This document shows positions 47,978 to 56,647 of a stretch of 64,000 bases of DNA, in pieces (within the stretch, counting starts at the first letter, position 1; every line of letters starts with the position of its first letter). The notes beneath the pieces are model-generated. The model did no database searches. It saw nothing but the letters and a program-made list of their open reading frames with translations, and was not told the DNA's origin. The position numbers were made by a program, and so were the translations under genes. Source of the stretch: Tistlia consotensis USBA 355 (GTDB taxonomy: Bacteria > Pseudomonadota > Alphaproteobacteria > Kiloniellales > DSM-21159); contig NZ_FWZX01000012.1 of NCBI RefSeq assembly GCF_900177295.1, forward strand, positions 1 to 64,000, given 5' to 3'.

Positions 47978-49921
47978 ATGAGCCAGGAGCCAGCCGAAAG
48001 CGGGCAGCCGGCCCTCGACACCGTCGAGGAGGCGGCGGAGGCCCGGGGCCCCGGCGCCGACGGCCAGGCCGGCCAGGGCGTCGCGGCCCTGACGCTCGGC
48101 TCGATCGGCGTCGTCTACGGCGACATCGGCACCAGCCCGCTCTATGCGCTGCGCGAGGGCCTGCGCTACGCGGCCCGGGACGGCCTGCTGCCGTCGGAGG
48201 TGATCGGCGTGGTCTCGCTGCTGCTCTGGGCGCTGATCGTCATCGTGACCGGCAAGTACGTGCTGTTCCTGCTGCGCGCCGACAACCACGGCGAGGGCGG
48301 CACGCTGTCGCTGCTGGCGCTGACCCAGTCGGCCCTGGGGCGGCGCACGGCCGTCCTGCTGCTGCTCGGCATCGCCGGCGCGGCCCTGTTCTACGGCGAC
48401 GCCGCGATCACGCCGGCGATCTCGGTGCTGTCCGCCGTCGAGGGTCTCGGCCTCGTCACGCCGGACCTCGCGCCCTACGTGCTGCCGCTCGCCGTCGCCA
48501 TCCTGGTCGCGCTCTTCGCCGTCCAGCACCGGGGGACCGGCGCCATCGCCCGCTGGTTCGGCCCGATCACCGCGCTCTGGTTCCTGGTGATGGCGGTCGC
48601 TGGCGCCCGCCAGATCGTCGGCCAGCCGGCGATCCTGGCCGCGCTGGACCCGCTCGAGGCGCTGCGCTTCCTGGCCGGCCACGGCACCGTCAGCCTGCTG
48701 GTGCTCGGCGCGACCTTCCTGGCGGTCACCGGCGCCGAGGCGCTCTACGCCGACCTCGGCCACTTCGGCCGGCGGCCGATCCGCATCGCCTGGCTCGGCC
48801 TGGTCTTCCCCTCCCTGGCCGTCAACTACCTCGGCCAGGACGCGCTGGTGCTGCAGCGGCCGGAGGCCTTCACCGATCCCTTCTTCCTGCTGGTTCCGGG
48901 CTGGGCGCTGCTGCCGCTGGTCCTGCTCGCGACCGTCGCGACGGTGATCGCCAGCCAGGCGGTGATCACCGGCACCTATTCCCTGACCCAGCAGGCGATC
49001 CAGCTGGGCCTGCTGCCGCGGCTCGTCATCCGGCACACCTCGGAGACCCGCACCGGGCAGATCTACCTGCCGCTGGTCAACTGGCTGCTGCTCGCCGCGG
49101 TCCTGCTGCTCGTGCTGCTGTTCGAGAGCTCGGACGCCCTGGCCTCGGCCTACGGCATCGCGGTCACCGGCACGATGATCGTCACCAGCCTGCTGGCCTT
49201 CCTCTTTGTCCGGCACGGCTGGGGCTGGCCGCTGGCCGGCGCACTGGCCGCCGTCGCGCCGCTGCTCGGCGTCGAGCTGGCGTTCCTCGCCGCCAACCTG
49301 CTGAAGCTGCCGGAAGGCGGCTACGTGCCGATCCTGATCGCCGCCCTGCTGGGCGTCGTCATGTGGACCTGGACCCGGGGCGCCGCCATCCTGTTCGACA
49401 AGACGCGCGCCTCGCTGGTGCCGCTGGAGGGCTTCGTCGAGAGCCTCGGCGGTAGCCGCGCGGCGCTCGTCCCCGGCACCGCGGTGTTCCTGACCGGCGA
49501 TCCGCTGACTGCCCCCGGCGCGCTGCTGCACAACCTCAAGCACAACCATGCCCTGCACCGGCGCAACATCGTGCTGACCGTGCGGACCGCCGAGACGCCC
49601 CGCGTGCCCGACGACGAGCGCGTGTCGGTCGAGCGTCTGGGCGACCGCTTCCTGCGGGTCGAGCTGCGCTTCGGCTACATGGAGACGCCGGAGGTGCCGA
49701 AGGCCCTGCGCCAGTGCCGCCGGCACGGGCTGGCGTTCGACATGATGTCGACCTCCTTCTTCCTGGGCCGCCGCAAGCTGCGGCCCGATCCCCGCTCCGG
49801 CCTGCCCGCCTGGCAGGACAAGCTGTTCATCGCCCTGGCCGAGGTCGCCGCCGATCCGACCGACTTCTACGCCCTGCCGCCCAACCGGGTCGTCGAGTTG
49901 GGCTCGCAGATCGCGATCTGA
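47978..49921 (+). CDS. kup: Potassium transport protein Kup
   Basis: A 647-residue KUP/HAK transporter. The N-terminal signature LTLGSIGVVYGDIGTSPLYA is diagnostic, followed by about 12 membrane helices and a C-terminal cytoplasmic domain with ALRQCRRHGLAFDMMSTSFF. AGGGAGG lies upstream of ATG 47978. It imports K+ by H+ symport and suits a cell that also carries betaine-type transport for osmotic balance, although no direct genetic link is visible. It is divergent from petA. Confidence 0.95.
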   Translation: MSQEPAESGQPALDTVEEAAEARGPGADGQAGQGVAALTLGSIGVVYGDIGTSPLYALREGLRYAARDGLLPSEVIGVVSLLLWALIVIVTGKYVLFLLRADNHGEGGTLSLLALTQSALGRRTAVLLLLGIAGAALFYGDAAITPAISVLSAVEGLGLVTPDLAPYVLPLAVAILVALFAVQHRGTGAIARWFGPITALWFLVMAVAGARQIVGQPAILAALDPLEALRFLAGHGTVSLLVLGATFLAVTGAEALYADLGHFGRRPIRIAWLGLVFPSLAVNYLGQDALVLQRPEAFTDPFFLLVPGWALLPLVLLATVATVIASQAVITGTYSLTQQAIQLGLLPRLVIRHTSETRTGQIYLPLVNWLLLAAVLLLVLLFESSDALASAYGIAVTGTMIVTSLLAFLFVRHGWGWPLAGALAAVAPLLGVELAFLAANLLKLPEGGYVPILIAALLGVVMWTWTRGAAILFDKTRASLVPLEGFVESLGGSRAALVPGTAVFLTGDPLTAPGALLHNLKHNHALHRRNIVLTVRTAETPRVPDDERVSVERLGDRFLRVELRFGYMETPEVPKALRQCRRHGLAFDMMSTSFFLGRRKLRPDPRSGLPAWQDKLFIALAEVAADPTDFYALPPNRVVELGSQIAI

Positions 49922-49945
49922 CGCCCCGATCCGAGGGCACGAGCC

Positions 49946-49975
49946 GGCCCGGCCCCTCGGGCGGGAGGCCGGGCC
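49946..49975. terminator. Bidirectional hairpin between kup and a convergent small gene
   Basis: GGCCCGGCC (49946-49954) pairs perfectly with GGCCGGGCC (49967-49975) across a 12-nt loop. It sits 24 bp after the kup stop and 20 bp before the end of the convergent gene, so it can end both transcripts. Confidence 0.6.
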
Positions 49976-49995
49976 CTGGCTTCACGGCTCGCGGC

Positions 49996-50325
49996 TCACG
50001 GCTCCCGGCCGCCCCTGCCGGCGGGGCCGAGGTGCTCGGCCGCCTTGTCGACCTCGCCGGTCGCCTCGAGGCGGTAGCTCCGCCAGCCGAGCCAGCCGGC
50101 GACCGGCAGGCTGGCCGCCGCGGCCAGGAAGGCCGCGGCGAGGCTCGCGGCGTCGCCGACGCCGAGCAGGGACAGGCCGGCCCCGGCGAGGGCCCCGGCC
50201 GTGACGCCCAGGCACAGGCCGGTGATGATGAAGACGCTGACGCCGACCAGCAGCGCCTGAGCACGAAGACCGACCCTGCGGCCGGAGGCTCCGGCCGAGG
50301 GGTTCCAACAGGCGTTCGCAACCAT
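49996..50325 (-). CDS. Small two-helix membrane protein, hypothetical
   Basis: A 109-residue protein with two hydrophobic segments (ALLVGVSVFIITGLCLGVTA and ASLAAAFLAAAASLPVAGWL) and a basic N-terminus. The C-terminal tail GEVDKAAEHLGPAGRGGREP is charged. ATG 50325 is the first start. It lies 115 bp downstream of another hypothetical gene on the same strand. I do not recognise the family. Confidence 0.6.
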   Translation of the reverse strand: MVANACWNPSAGASGRRVGLRAQALLVGVSVFIITGLCLGVTAGALAGAGLSLLGVGDAASLAAAFLAAAASLPVAGWLGWRSYRLEATGEVDKAAEHLGPAGRGGREP

Positions 50326-50440
50326 GGTGTTTCGATCCGTCCGCCGCGGCTCCGCGGCGACCGCGGAGCCGCCGTTGATCCCGAGATCCGCTCGATCGAA
50401 CGAGCCGGCAACCGCGCCGCAGGGCGCGGCCTGCCGCCGT

Positions 50441-50887
50441 TCAGGCGGACGGCGGGCCGCGGTTGCGGAGCCGCGACCGGGCGGGCTGCGGCGCCCAGGC
50501 CGGGGCGGCGGCGAAGACCCTCCCGCCCGCCGCGACCGGGGCCTCGGCGACGGGGACGGCGGCCGGCAGGGCCGTCGGCGAGGCCGAGGCCTCGGCGAGC
50601 TTCACGAGCCGGCGCACCGACGGCTCGAGCACGGACGCTTCCGGTCCGGACCGGTCGGGCAGGATCGCCGGGGCCGGTGCGGCGCCGTCGCTCGACCGGA
50701 GCTGTTCACCGGCCGCTCCGGCGCGCGGCGCGACGGCGTGCCGCGGCCCCGGTTCGGCGCTCCCGCCCCAGAGCGACGGCAGGAACAGCGACGGCAGGAA
50801 CAGCGCCAGCAGGAGCAGCGCCGCGAGGCGCGTCGGCCGGCGGCGGGCCCGGTCGGGCGCGATCGGCAAGGCCAGCGTCACGGCCAC
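50441..50887 (-). CDS. Hypothetical protein with one membrane segment
   Basis: A 148-residue frame starting 10 bp after the terC stop on the same strand. It has a single hydrophobic segment (TRLAALLLLALFLPSLFLPS) containing two identical 15-bp units coding FLPSL. The rest is Ala/Pro/Arg-rich and low in complexity, so coding status depends mainly on position and the plausible signal anchor. It could be a secreted or anchored small protein, or a chance open frame. Confidence 0.45.
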   Translation of the reverse strand: MAVTLALPIAPDRARRRPTRLAALLLLALFLPSLFLPSLWGGSAEPGPRHAVAPRAGAAGEQLRSSDGAAPAPAILPDRSGPEASVLEPSVRRLVKLAEASASPTALPAAVPVAEAPVAAGGRVFAAAPAWAPQPARSRLRNRGPPSA

Positions 50888-50897
50888 GGCCTCCGGC

Positions 50898-51923
50898 TCA
50901 GTCGGCGGCCTGGCGGTCCGCCGGCGTCCCCCCGGCCGACGCCGGCGCCGCCGCGGCCTGCGGCCGGGCGGTGCGCCAGAGCGAGACCAGAAGGCCCGAG
51001 ACCAGGATGGCGAGCGTGACCGAGAGCGACCAGAGCGGCGAGATCTCGGCCAGGCCGAGCCAGTCGGCGGCGAGGATCTTGCCGCCGATGAAGAGCAGCA
51101 CCACGGCCAGGGCGTACTTCAGGTCGGCGAAGCGGTGGATCACCGCGGCGAGCGCGAAGAACAGCGCCCTCAGGCCGAGGATCGCGAAGATGTTCGAGCT
51201 GTAGACGACGAAGGGGTCGGTGGTGATGGCGAAGATCGCCGGGACCGAATCGACCGCGAAGATCACGTCGGCGATCTCGACCAGCACCAGCGCGAGGAAC
51301 AGCGGCGTCGCGTAGCGCAACAGCCGGCCCGTCGCGGGATCGGGCAGGCGCAGGAAGAAACGGTCGCCGTGCAGGCACGGGGCCACGCGGCAGCGGCGCT
51401 GCAGCAGCCTCAGCAGCGGGTTGGCGGCGACGTCGTAGCCCTGGTCGGCCGTGACCAGCAGCCGCACGCCGGTCACCACGAGGAAGCCGGCGAAGAGGTA
51501 GAGCAGCCAGTGGAACTGCTGGAGCAGGGCGGCGCCGGCGCCGATCATCAGGCCGCGCAGCACGATCACGCCGAGCACCCCGAAGATCAGCACCCGGTGC
51601 TGATAGGCGCGCGGGATCGCGAAGTAGCCGAAGATCGTCGCGATGACGAAGATGTTGTCGAGCGCCAGCGACTTCTCGACGACGAAGCCGGTCCAGTAGT
51701 CGACCGCCGCGTCCGCGCCGAACTGCAGACCGACCAGGCCGCCGAAGGCGACGCCCAGGCCGACATAGAAGGCCGAGAGCAGCAGGCTTTCGCGCAGGCC
51801 GATCTCATGGCAGCGCCGGTGCAGCACCCCGAGGTCGAAGGCGAGCAGCAGGAGCACCAGGACGAGGAAGCCGAGCCACGCCCACAAGGGCGTGCCCATC
51901 ACGCCGACAAGCAGGGTCTCCAT
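50898..51923 (-). CDS. TerC family integral membrane protein
   Basis: A 341-residue membrane protein with about nine hydrophobic segments and the conserved acidic TM motifs EKSLALDNIFVIATIFGYF and LVEIADVIFAVDSVPAIFAI. Alx/TerC proteins export Mn2+ or load metals onto exported proteins. ATG 51923 follows a leader with a stable hairpin (51970-51992). Confidence 0.92.
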   Translation of the reverse strand: METLLVGVMGTPLWAWLGFLVLVLLLLAFDLGVLHRRCHEIGLRESLLLSAFYVGLGVAFGGLVGLQFGADAAVDYWTGFVVEKSLALDNIFVIATIFGYFAIPRAYQHRVLIFGVLGVIVLRGLMIGAGAALLQQFHWLLYLFAGFLVVTGVRLLVTADQGYDVAANPLLRLLQRRCRVAPCLHGDRFFLRLPDPATGRLLRYATPLFLALVLVEIADVIFAVDSVPAIFAITTDPFVVYSSNIFAILGLRALFFALAAVIHRFADLKYALAVVLLFIGGKILAADWLGLAEISPLWSLSVTLAILVSGLLVSLWRTARPQAAAAPASAGGTPADRQAAD

Positions 51924-51969
51924 GGAACGTGACGTCCGCCGGCATCGACCGAACGGCGGCTCCGACATC

Positions 51970-51992
51970 GCGAGAGATCCGGCATCTCTCGC
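51970..51992 (-). promoter_or_regulatory. Stable hairpin in the terC leader
   Basis: GCGAGAGA (51970-51977) and TCTCTCGC (51985-51992) form a perfect 8-bp stem with a 7-base loop, 47 bp upstream of the terC ATG. TerC/Alx genes are often preceded by the Mn-sensing yybP-ykoY riboswitch, but I cannot identify its conserved loops here, so only a leader hairpin is claimed. No gene is seen in 51924-52101. Confidence 0.4.
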
Positions 51993-52101
51993 CAGAGGGG
52001 CCCGGGGCCGCGGGGTGCCAGCGCATATGGGCGCGCCGCGCGGCGGCCGCAATGGCGCCGCCGCGCGGCAGAAACGCCCCCGTCGGTCGGATGCCCGTCG
52101 G

Positions 52102-53523
52102 TCAGATGAAGGTCAGCTGGCGCGCGCGCTCCTCGGCCGAGACCGCGTAGAAGCCGTGGTCCCACTCCTTCAGCTTCTGCGCCAGGTAGATGTCCCGGAA
52201 CTCCTCGCCGAAGGCCTCGACGACCAGCGGGTCCTCCTCGAAGTGCTCCAGGGCCTCGAGCAGGGTGCGCGGCAGGCGCGAGATGCTGAGGCCGTTGCCG
52301 GCGTCGATCCTGCCGCGCGCCGAGGGCTTGCCGAGCCGCTGGTAGAGGTTGTCGTTGAGCGGCACGCCCGGGTCGAGCCGGCGCTCGATGCCGTCGAGCC
52401 CGGCCGCCAGCGACAGGGCGGCGCCCAGGTGGATGTTGCAGCTGATGTCGGGCGCCCGGTTCTCGATGCAGGGCCGGTTCATCGGCAGGCGCAGCATGGC
52501 CGAGCGGTTGTTGTTGCCGTAGCAGCGCAGCACCGGGGCCCAGGACATGTCGGGCATGTCGCCCTGGGCGACCAGTCCCTTGTAGCTGTTGTGCGTCGGG
52601 CAGGTCACGGCGGCCAGCGCGCCGGCGTGCTCCAGCAGGCCGGCGACGAAGTGGTAGCCGAGGTCCGGGAAGCCGATGCCGTAGCGCGCGGCGAAGTCGC
52701 CGCTGCCGACCAGCGCGCGGTCAAACAGGTTGGTGCCGGCCTCGGGGTCGGCCAGCGACATGTTGAAGTGCGCGCCCGAGCGGAAGTCGTCGGCGAAGGG
52801 CTTGGGCATGAAGGTCGCGACGGCGCCCAGCGTCTCGGCGTGGCTGCGCAGCATGAAGCGCAGGAAGACCATGCGGTCGGCCATGGTCAGCGCGTCGGCG
52901 AAGGCGAAGTCGAGCTCGTACTGGCCGTTGCCGCCCTCGGCGTCGAAGGAATAGACGCCCCAGCCGAGCTGGTTCATGTAGCCGACGATCGGGTCGAGGA
53001 AGTCCATCGACTGCCAGGTCTGGTGCACGTCGTAGCCCGGGCAGGGCCCGAGGAAGCGGGAGGCCTGCAGCTGCTCCGGCCGCCCGCCGCCGCCCTGAGT
53101 CGCGCTGGGCGGGCGCAGCACGTAGAACTCCGGCTCGATGCCGAGGTTGAAGCGGTAGCCGGCCTCGGCCGCCCTCGCCAGCTGGCGCTTCAGGATCGTG
53201 CGGCTGCAGTTCGGATAGGGCGCGCCGTGATAGTGGAGGTCGGCGGCGAACCAGGCGTAGCGCTTGTCCCAGGGCAGCACGATCAGGCTGTCCAGGTCGG
53301 GCACCGCCGCGCACTCGTCCTTCTCCGGACCGATCAGGCCCATGCCTTCCAGCGCGCCGACCGTGTAGAGCTCGGAGCCCATCGCCATCTTGTCGAACTT
53401 CTCGACCGGCACGGTCTTCGACTTCGGCACGCCATGGACGTCGACGTAGGCGGCGAAGCAGTACCGCACGCCCTCGGCGATCAGCTGCTTCTTCAGCTCG
53501 GCGACGCGGACCGGATCGTTCAT
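52102..53523 (-). CDS. glnT: Type III glutamine synthetase/gamma-glutamylmethylamide synthetase-like ligase
   Basis: A 473-residue glutamine-synthetase-superfamily protein. The N-terminal VRYCFAAYVDVHGVPKSKTV and the catalytic region LGIEPEFYVLRPP, GWGVYSFDAEGGNGQYELDF, GAHFNMSLAD (metal-binding) and NNRSAMLRLP are those of GlnT/GmaS-type enzymes. These ligate ammonia or a small amine to glutamate with ATP. ATG 53523 lies about 44 nt behind a sigma-54 promoter, matching nitrogen control. It is divergent from the creatininase/ABC operon, so it may capture ammonia or an amine released there. Confidence 0.86.
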   Translation of the reverse strand: MNDPVRVAELKKQLIAEGVRYCFAAYVDVHGVPKSKTVPVEKFDKMAMGSELYTVGALEGMGLIGPEKDECAAVPDLDSLIVLPWDKRYAWFAADLHYHGAPYPNCSRTILKRQLARAAEAGYRFNLGIEPEFYVLRPPSATQGGGGRPEQLQASRFLGPCPGYDVHQTWQSMDFLDPIVGYMNQLGWGVYSFDAEGGNGQYELDFAFADALTMADRMVFLRFMLRSHAETLGAVATFMPKPFADDFRSGAHFNMSLADPEAGTNLFDRALVGSGDFAARYGIGFPDLGYHFVAGLLEHAGALAAVTCPTHNSYKGLVAQGDMPDMSWAPVLRCYGNNNRSAMLRLPMNRPCIENRAPDISCNIHLGAALSLAAGLDGIERRLDPGVPLNDNLYQRLGKPSARGRIDAGNGLSISRLPRTLLEALEHFEEDPLVVEAFGEEFRDIYLAQKLKEWDHGFYAVSAEERARQLTFI

Positions 53524-53576
53524 GCAATGCTCTCCCAGGCAGGGGGGTGGACCCTCGTTCGGCGAGAGCGGGACGA

Positions 53577-53593
53577 TGCAATGGCCGCGCCAG
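53577..53593 (-). promoter_or_regulatory. Sigma-54 promoter for the glnT-like gene
   Basis: The minus strand reads CTGGCGCGGCCATTGCA. It matches the sigma-54 consensus YTGGCACGRNNNTTGCW with one mismatch and has the required GG-N10-GC spacing. The start site would be near 53567, about 44 nt before the ATG. Confidence 0.75.
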
Positions 53594-53643
53594 AGCATAC
53601 CTCGCGGCTTTCCGCTGCCCATCTTTTGCGCTGCATCATCCGA

Positions 53644-53682
53644 TTGGCCAAGAAATAGGCACTTAGCCTTCGAACTGGCCAG
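53644..53682. promoter_or_regulatory. Paired TGGCCA palindromes between two sigma-54 promoters
   Basis: TTGGCCAA (53644-53651) and CTGGCCAG (53675-53682) are perfect 8-bp palindromes with centres 31 bp apart, about three helical turns. They lie between the divergent sigma-54 promoters, where an enhancer-binding activator should bind. They do not match the usual NtrC site. Confidence 0.4.
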
Positions 53683-53743
53683 ATTCGGCCGGAGCCGCCC
53701 CGGCACAGCCGTCGCTGCAGCGCAGCATCGCGACCCCGCCCCC

Positions 53744-53760
53744 TTGGCACGACAGTTGCA
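53744..53760 (+). promoter_or_regulatory. Sigma-54 promoter for the creatininase/ABC operon
   Basis: TTGGCACGACAGTTGCA fits the sigma-54 consensus YTGGCACGRNNNTTGCW at every position, with GG at 53746-53747 and GC at 53758-53759. Transcription would start near 53771, 68 nt before the ATG at 53839. Confidence 0.85.
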
Positions 53761-53838
53761 GCTACTCCTTTCGTATCGAGCAACGACCGCCTGCGGCGGG
53801 CCGCTGCGGCCCGAGAGGCGGCGAGGAGGAACTCGCGA

Positions 53839-54600
53839 ATGCCCCGGTGGGACCTGATGACCAGCACCGAGATCGGCGCGCTGCTCGGCGCCGGCATGGA
53901 CCTCGCGGTGCTGCCGGTCGGGGCCACCGAGCAGCACGGCCCGCACCTCGCCTGCGGCTGCGACACGGTCTCGGCGGAGACCCTGGCCGAGCTGGCCGCC
54001 GAGCGCGCCGGCGGCATCGTCCTGCCGGGCCTGCCCTACGGCTGCTCGCTGGGCCATACCGACAAGTGGCCCGGCACCCTGTCGCTGCATCCCATGACCC
54101 TGACCCAGGTCGTGCTGGAGCTCGGCCGCTGGCTGGCGGCCAACGGCTTCAAGCGGGTGCTGCTGCTGTCCGGCCACGCGACCAACGGCCCGTCGCTGCA
54201 GAGCGCGATCCTGCAGCTGCGCTACGAGTTCCCCGAGAGCCGCTACGCGACCATGGGGCTCTGGGAGATCTCCAAGCGGGTCGGCGCGCTCTACACCCGC
54301 GACGGCGACGACATCCACGCCAACCGCGGCGAGACCTCGATCCTGCTGCACCTGCGCCCCGAGATGGTGCGCGCCGCGGCGGCCGAGGACGTGCCCGACG
54401 TCACGCCGGGCCGCGTCTTCTCCTATCCGATGCCGGCGACGACCCCGAACGGCGTCGTCGGCCGGCCCAGCGAAGCCAGCGCCCGCGACGGCGCGGCCAT
54501 GGTCGAGACGATCGTCGAGGACCTCGCCGCCTGGATCGAGCGGGCCCTCGCCGAGGACTGGCCGGCGGTTCCCGAGGCCAGGGGCCGGGCCACGACGTGA
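53839..54600 (+). CDS. Creatininase family amidohydrolase
   Basis: A 253-residue creatininase-family protein. Metal ligands appear in VGATEQHGPHLACGCDTVSA (Glu, His, Asp), SGHATNGP (His) and IHANRGETSILL (Glu). The family includes creatininase, which opens the creatinine ring, and hydrolases of other cyclic or N-formyl amides. It is the first gene behind a consensus sigma-54 promoter, followed by a urea-carboxylase-type ABC transporter, a 2OG oxygenase and an SDR. A role in opening a nitrogen-rich substrate is likely; the substrate is not known. Confidence 0.88.
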   Translation: MPRWDLMTSTEIGALLGAGMDLAVLPVGATEQHGPHLACGCDTVSAETLAELAAERAGGIVLPGLPYGCSLGHTDKWPGTLSLHPMTLTQVVLELGRWLAANGFKRVLLLSGHATNGPSLQSAILQLRYEFPESRYATMGLWEISKRVGALYTRDGDDIHANRGETSILLHLRPEMVRAAAAEDVPDVTPGRVFSYPMPATTPNGVVGRPSEASARDGAAMVETIVEDLAAWIERALAEDWPAVPEARGRATT

Positions 54601-54665
54601 GCCGCCGGCATCGCGACAACGATCAACCGCTTTTCCGAAGTGCGTTCCCGGAGGGAGAGAGAAAA

Positions 54666-55739
54666 ATGAGGTTTCACAAGGGCTTGATAGCAACCGTCGC
54701 CGCCGCGGCTCTGGCGGTCAGCCTGCTGACCGGCGGCGCCGCCGAGGCCAAGACCTGGCGCTTCGCCTGGAACATCTACGTCGGCTTCATGCCCTACGGC
54801 TGGATGCAGGAGCACGGCATCCTCGCCAAGTGGGCGAAGAAGTACGGCGTCGACATCCAGCTCATCCAGGTCAACGACTACGTCGGCGGCATCAACCAGT
54901 TCACCGCGGGCGAGCTGGACGGCATGGCGGTCGCCAGCATGGACGGCCTGACCATCCCGGCGGCCGGCGGCGTCGACACGACGATCATGCTGGTCGGCGA
55001 CTACTCGAACGGCAACGACGGCATCCTGTCGCGCACCGCCGACTCGGTTAAGGATCTGAAGGGCCAGACGGTCTACCTCTTCGAGCTGACCGTCTCGCAC
55101 TACCTGCTGTCGCGCGCGCTGCAGATGAACGGCCTCGACCTGCCCGACGTGAAGACGGTGAACATCACCGACGCCGACATCGCCTCGGCCTTCATCGGCT
55201 CCGACGAGATCAAGCACGCCGTGACCTGGAACCCGATGCTGCAGCAGATGCACCAGAAGGTCCCGGGGGTGAAGGAGATCTTCGACAGCTCGAAGATTCC
55301 CGAGGAGATCGTCGACTGCATGCTGATGCACACCGAGGACGTCAAGGCGCACCCGGAGGTCGCCAAGGCCCTGGTCGGCGCCTGGTACGAGACCCTGGCG
55401 ATGATGACCAGCGGCACGCCCGAGGCCGAGAAGATGATCGCCGACATGGCCGACATGAGCGGCGGCTCGGTCGCCGACTTCAAGGCGCAGCTCGACGACA
55501 CCTTCCTCTATGCCAAGCCGGCGGACGCGCTCGACCTGATGACCTCGGAGCGGCACAAGAAGACCTGGGACTTCGTGCGCAAGTTCTCCTACAAGGTCGG
55601 CCTGTTCGGCGAGAACGCCAAGAACGAGGACTTCGTCGGCATCGCCTTCCCCGACGGCTCGGTGCTCGGCGACCCGAGCAACGTCAAGCTGCGCATCGAT
55701 CCCTCCTTCACCGAGATGGCGGCCAAGGGCCAGCTCTAG
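54666..55739 (+). CDS. ABC transporter substrate-binding protein, urea-carboxylase-region type
   Basis: A 357-residue periplasmic protein with a signal peptide (GLIATVAAAALAVSLLTGGA, then AEAK). NIYVGFMPYGWMQEHGILAK, NDYVGGINQFTAGELDGMAV and TIPAAGGVDTTIMLVGDYSN are close to the binding proteins encoded beside urea (guanidine) carboxylase genes. GGAGGGAGAG precedes ATG 54666. The likely ligand is a small nitrogenous compound such as a guanidino or urea derivative. No carboxylase is present here, so the pathway differs from the known one. Confidence 0.88.
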   Translation: MRFHKGLIATVAAAALAVSLLTGGAAEAKTWRFAWNIYVGFMPYGWMQEHGILAKWAKKYGVDIQLIQVNDYVGGINQFTAGELDGMAVASMDGLTIPAAGGVDTTIMLVGDYSNGNDGILSRTADSVKDLKGQTVYLFELTVSHYLLSRALQMNGLDLPDVKTVNITDADIASAFIGSDEIKHAVTWNPMLQQMHQKVPGVKEIFDSSKIPEEIVDCMLMHTEDVKAHPEVAKALVGAWYETLAMMTSGTPEAEKMIADMADMSGGSVADFKAQLDDTFLYAKPADALDLMTSERHKKTWDFVRKFSYKVGLFGENAKNEDFVGIAFPDGSVLGDPSNVKLRIDPSFTEMAAKGQL

Positions 55740-55821
55740 GCTTGCGCACCGCGGGCGGCGGGCGGCGGAGGCCGTCCGCCGCCCGGCCGCGTGGAAGGGC
55801 CGGCGGGCACACGCACAGACC

Positions 55822-56637
55822 ATGCGTCGGATCATCAACTATCACCCGGACCGGCTGACGGGCCTGCTGCTGGCCATGCTGCCCTTCGTGCTGCTGATCG
55901 CGGCCTACGCCGTCGGCTCGCAGGCGCGGCTGGCCGAGAACGCCGACGACAAGCTGATGCCGGCCTTCGCGACCTTCGTCGACGCGATGAGCCACCTCGC
56001 CTTCGAGCCGAACCGGCGGACCGGCGAGTACGTGTTCTGGACCGACACGCTGGTCAGCCTGCAGCGCCTCGGCCTGGGGCTCGGCATCTCGACGCTGCTG
56101 TGCATCGTGATCGGCGTGCCGATCGGCCTGATCCCCTACCTGCAGCAGTTCCTGAACTCCTTCATGGCGGCCTTCTCGCTGATCCCGCCGCTCGCCGTGC
56201 TGCCGATCCTCTTCATCATCTTCGGCCTCGGCGAGACCTCCAAGATCGTGCTGATCGTCTTCGGCATCGCGCCCTTCATGATCCGGGACGTCACGATCGC
56301 CGTGACCCAGATCCCGAGGGAGCAGCTGATCAAGGCGCAGACGCTCAACGCCAGCACCTGGCAGATGATGACCCAGATCGTCTTCCCGCAGGTCCTGCCG
56401 CGGCTCTACACCGGCCTGCGCCTGGGGCTCGGCGCGGCCTGGCTGTTCCTGATCGCCGCCGAGGCGATCGCCTCGGAAGGCGGCCTCGGCTACCGCATCT
56501 TCCTGGTCCGGCGCTATCTCTCGATGGAGATCATCCTGCCCTACGTCGCCTGGATCACCTTCCTGGCCTTCGCCATGGATTTCGCCCTCGACCGCCTGTC
56601 CCGCTGGACCTGCCGCTGGCATCATCTGGCTTCGTGA
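55822..56637 (+). CDS. ABC transporter permease (SsuC/TauC-type)
   Basis: A 271-residue permease with about six membrane segments. The EAA loop is IPREQLIKAQTLNASTWQMM, and LIPPLAVLPILFIIFGLGET is the typical preceding helix. It lies between the binding protein and ATPase genes of the same transporter. ATG 55822 is the start; the ATPase follows after 10 bp. Confidence 0.92.
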   Translation: MRRIINYHPDRLTGLLLAMLPFVLLIAAYAVGSQARLAENADDKLMPAFATFVDAMSHLAFEPNRRTGEYVFWTDTLVSLQRLGLGLGISTLLCIVIGVPIGLIPYLQQFLNSFMAAFSLIPPLAVLPILFIIFGLGETSKIVLIVFGIAPFMIRDVTIAVTQIPREQLIKAQTLNASTWQMMTQIVFPQVLPRLYTGLRLGLGAAWLFLIAAEAIASEGGLGYRIFLVRRYLSMEIILPYVAWITFLAFAMDFALDRLSRWTCRWHHLAS

Positions 56638-56647
56638 AGGAGCGCGC

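Noticed and set aside
53524-53838. Possible guanidine (ykkC or mini-ykkC) riboswitch before the creatininase/ABC operon
   Set aside because: The conserved paired loops and GGGA-type core motifs of guanidine riboswitches are not present; the gap is explained better by two sigma-54 promoters.
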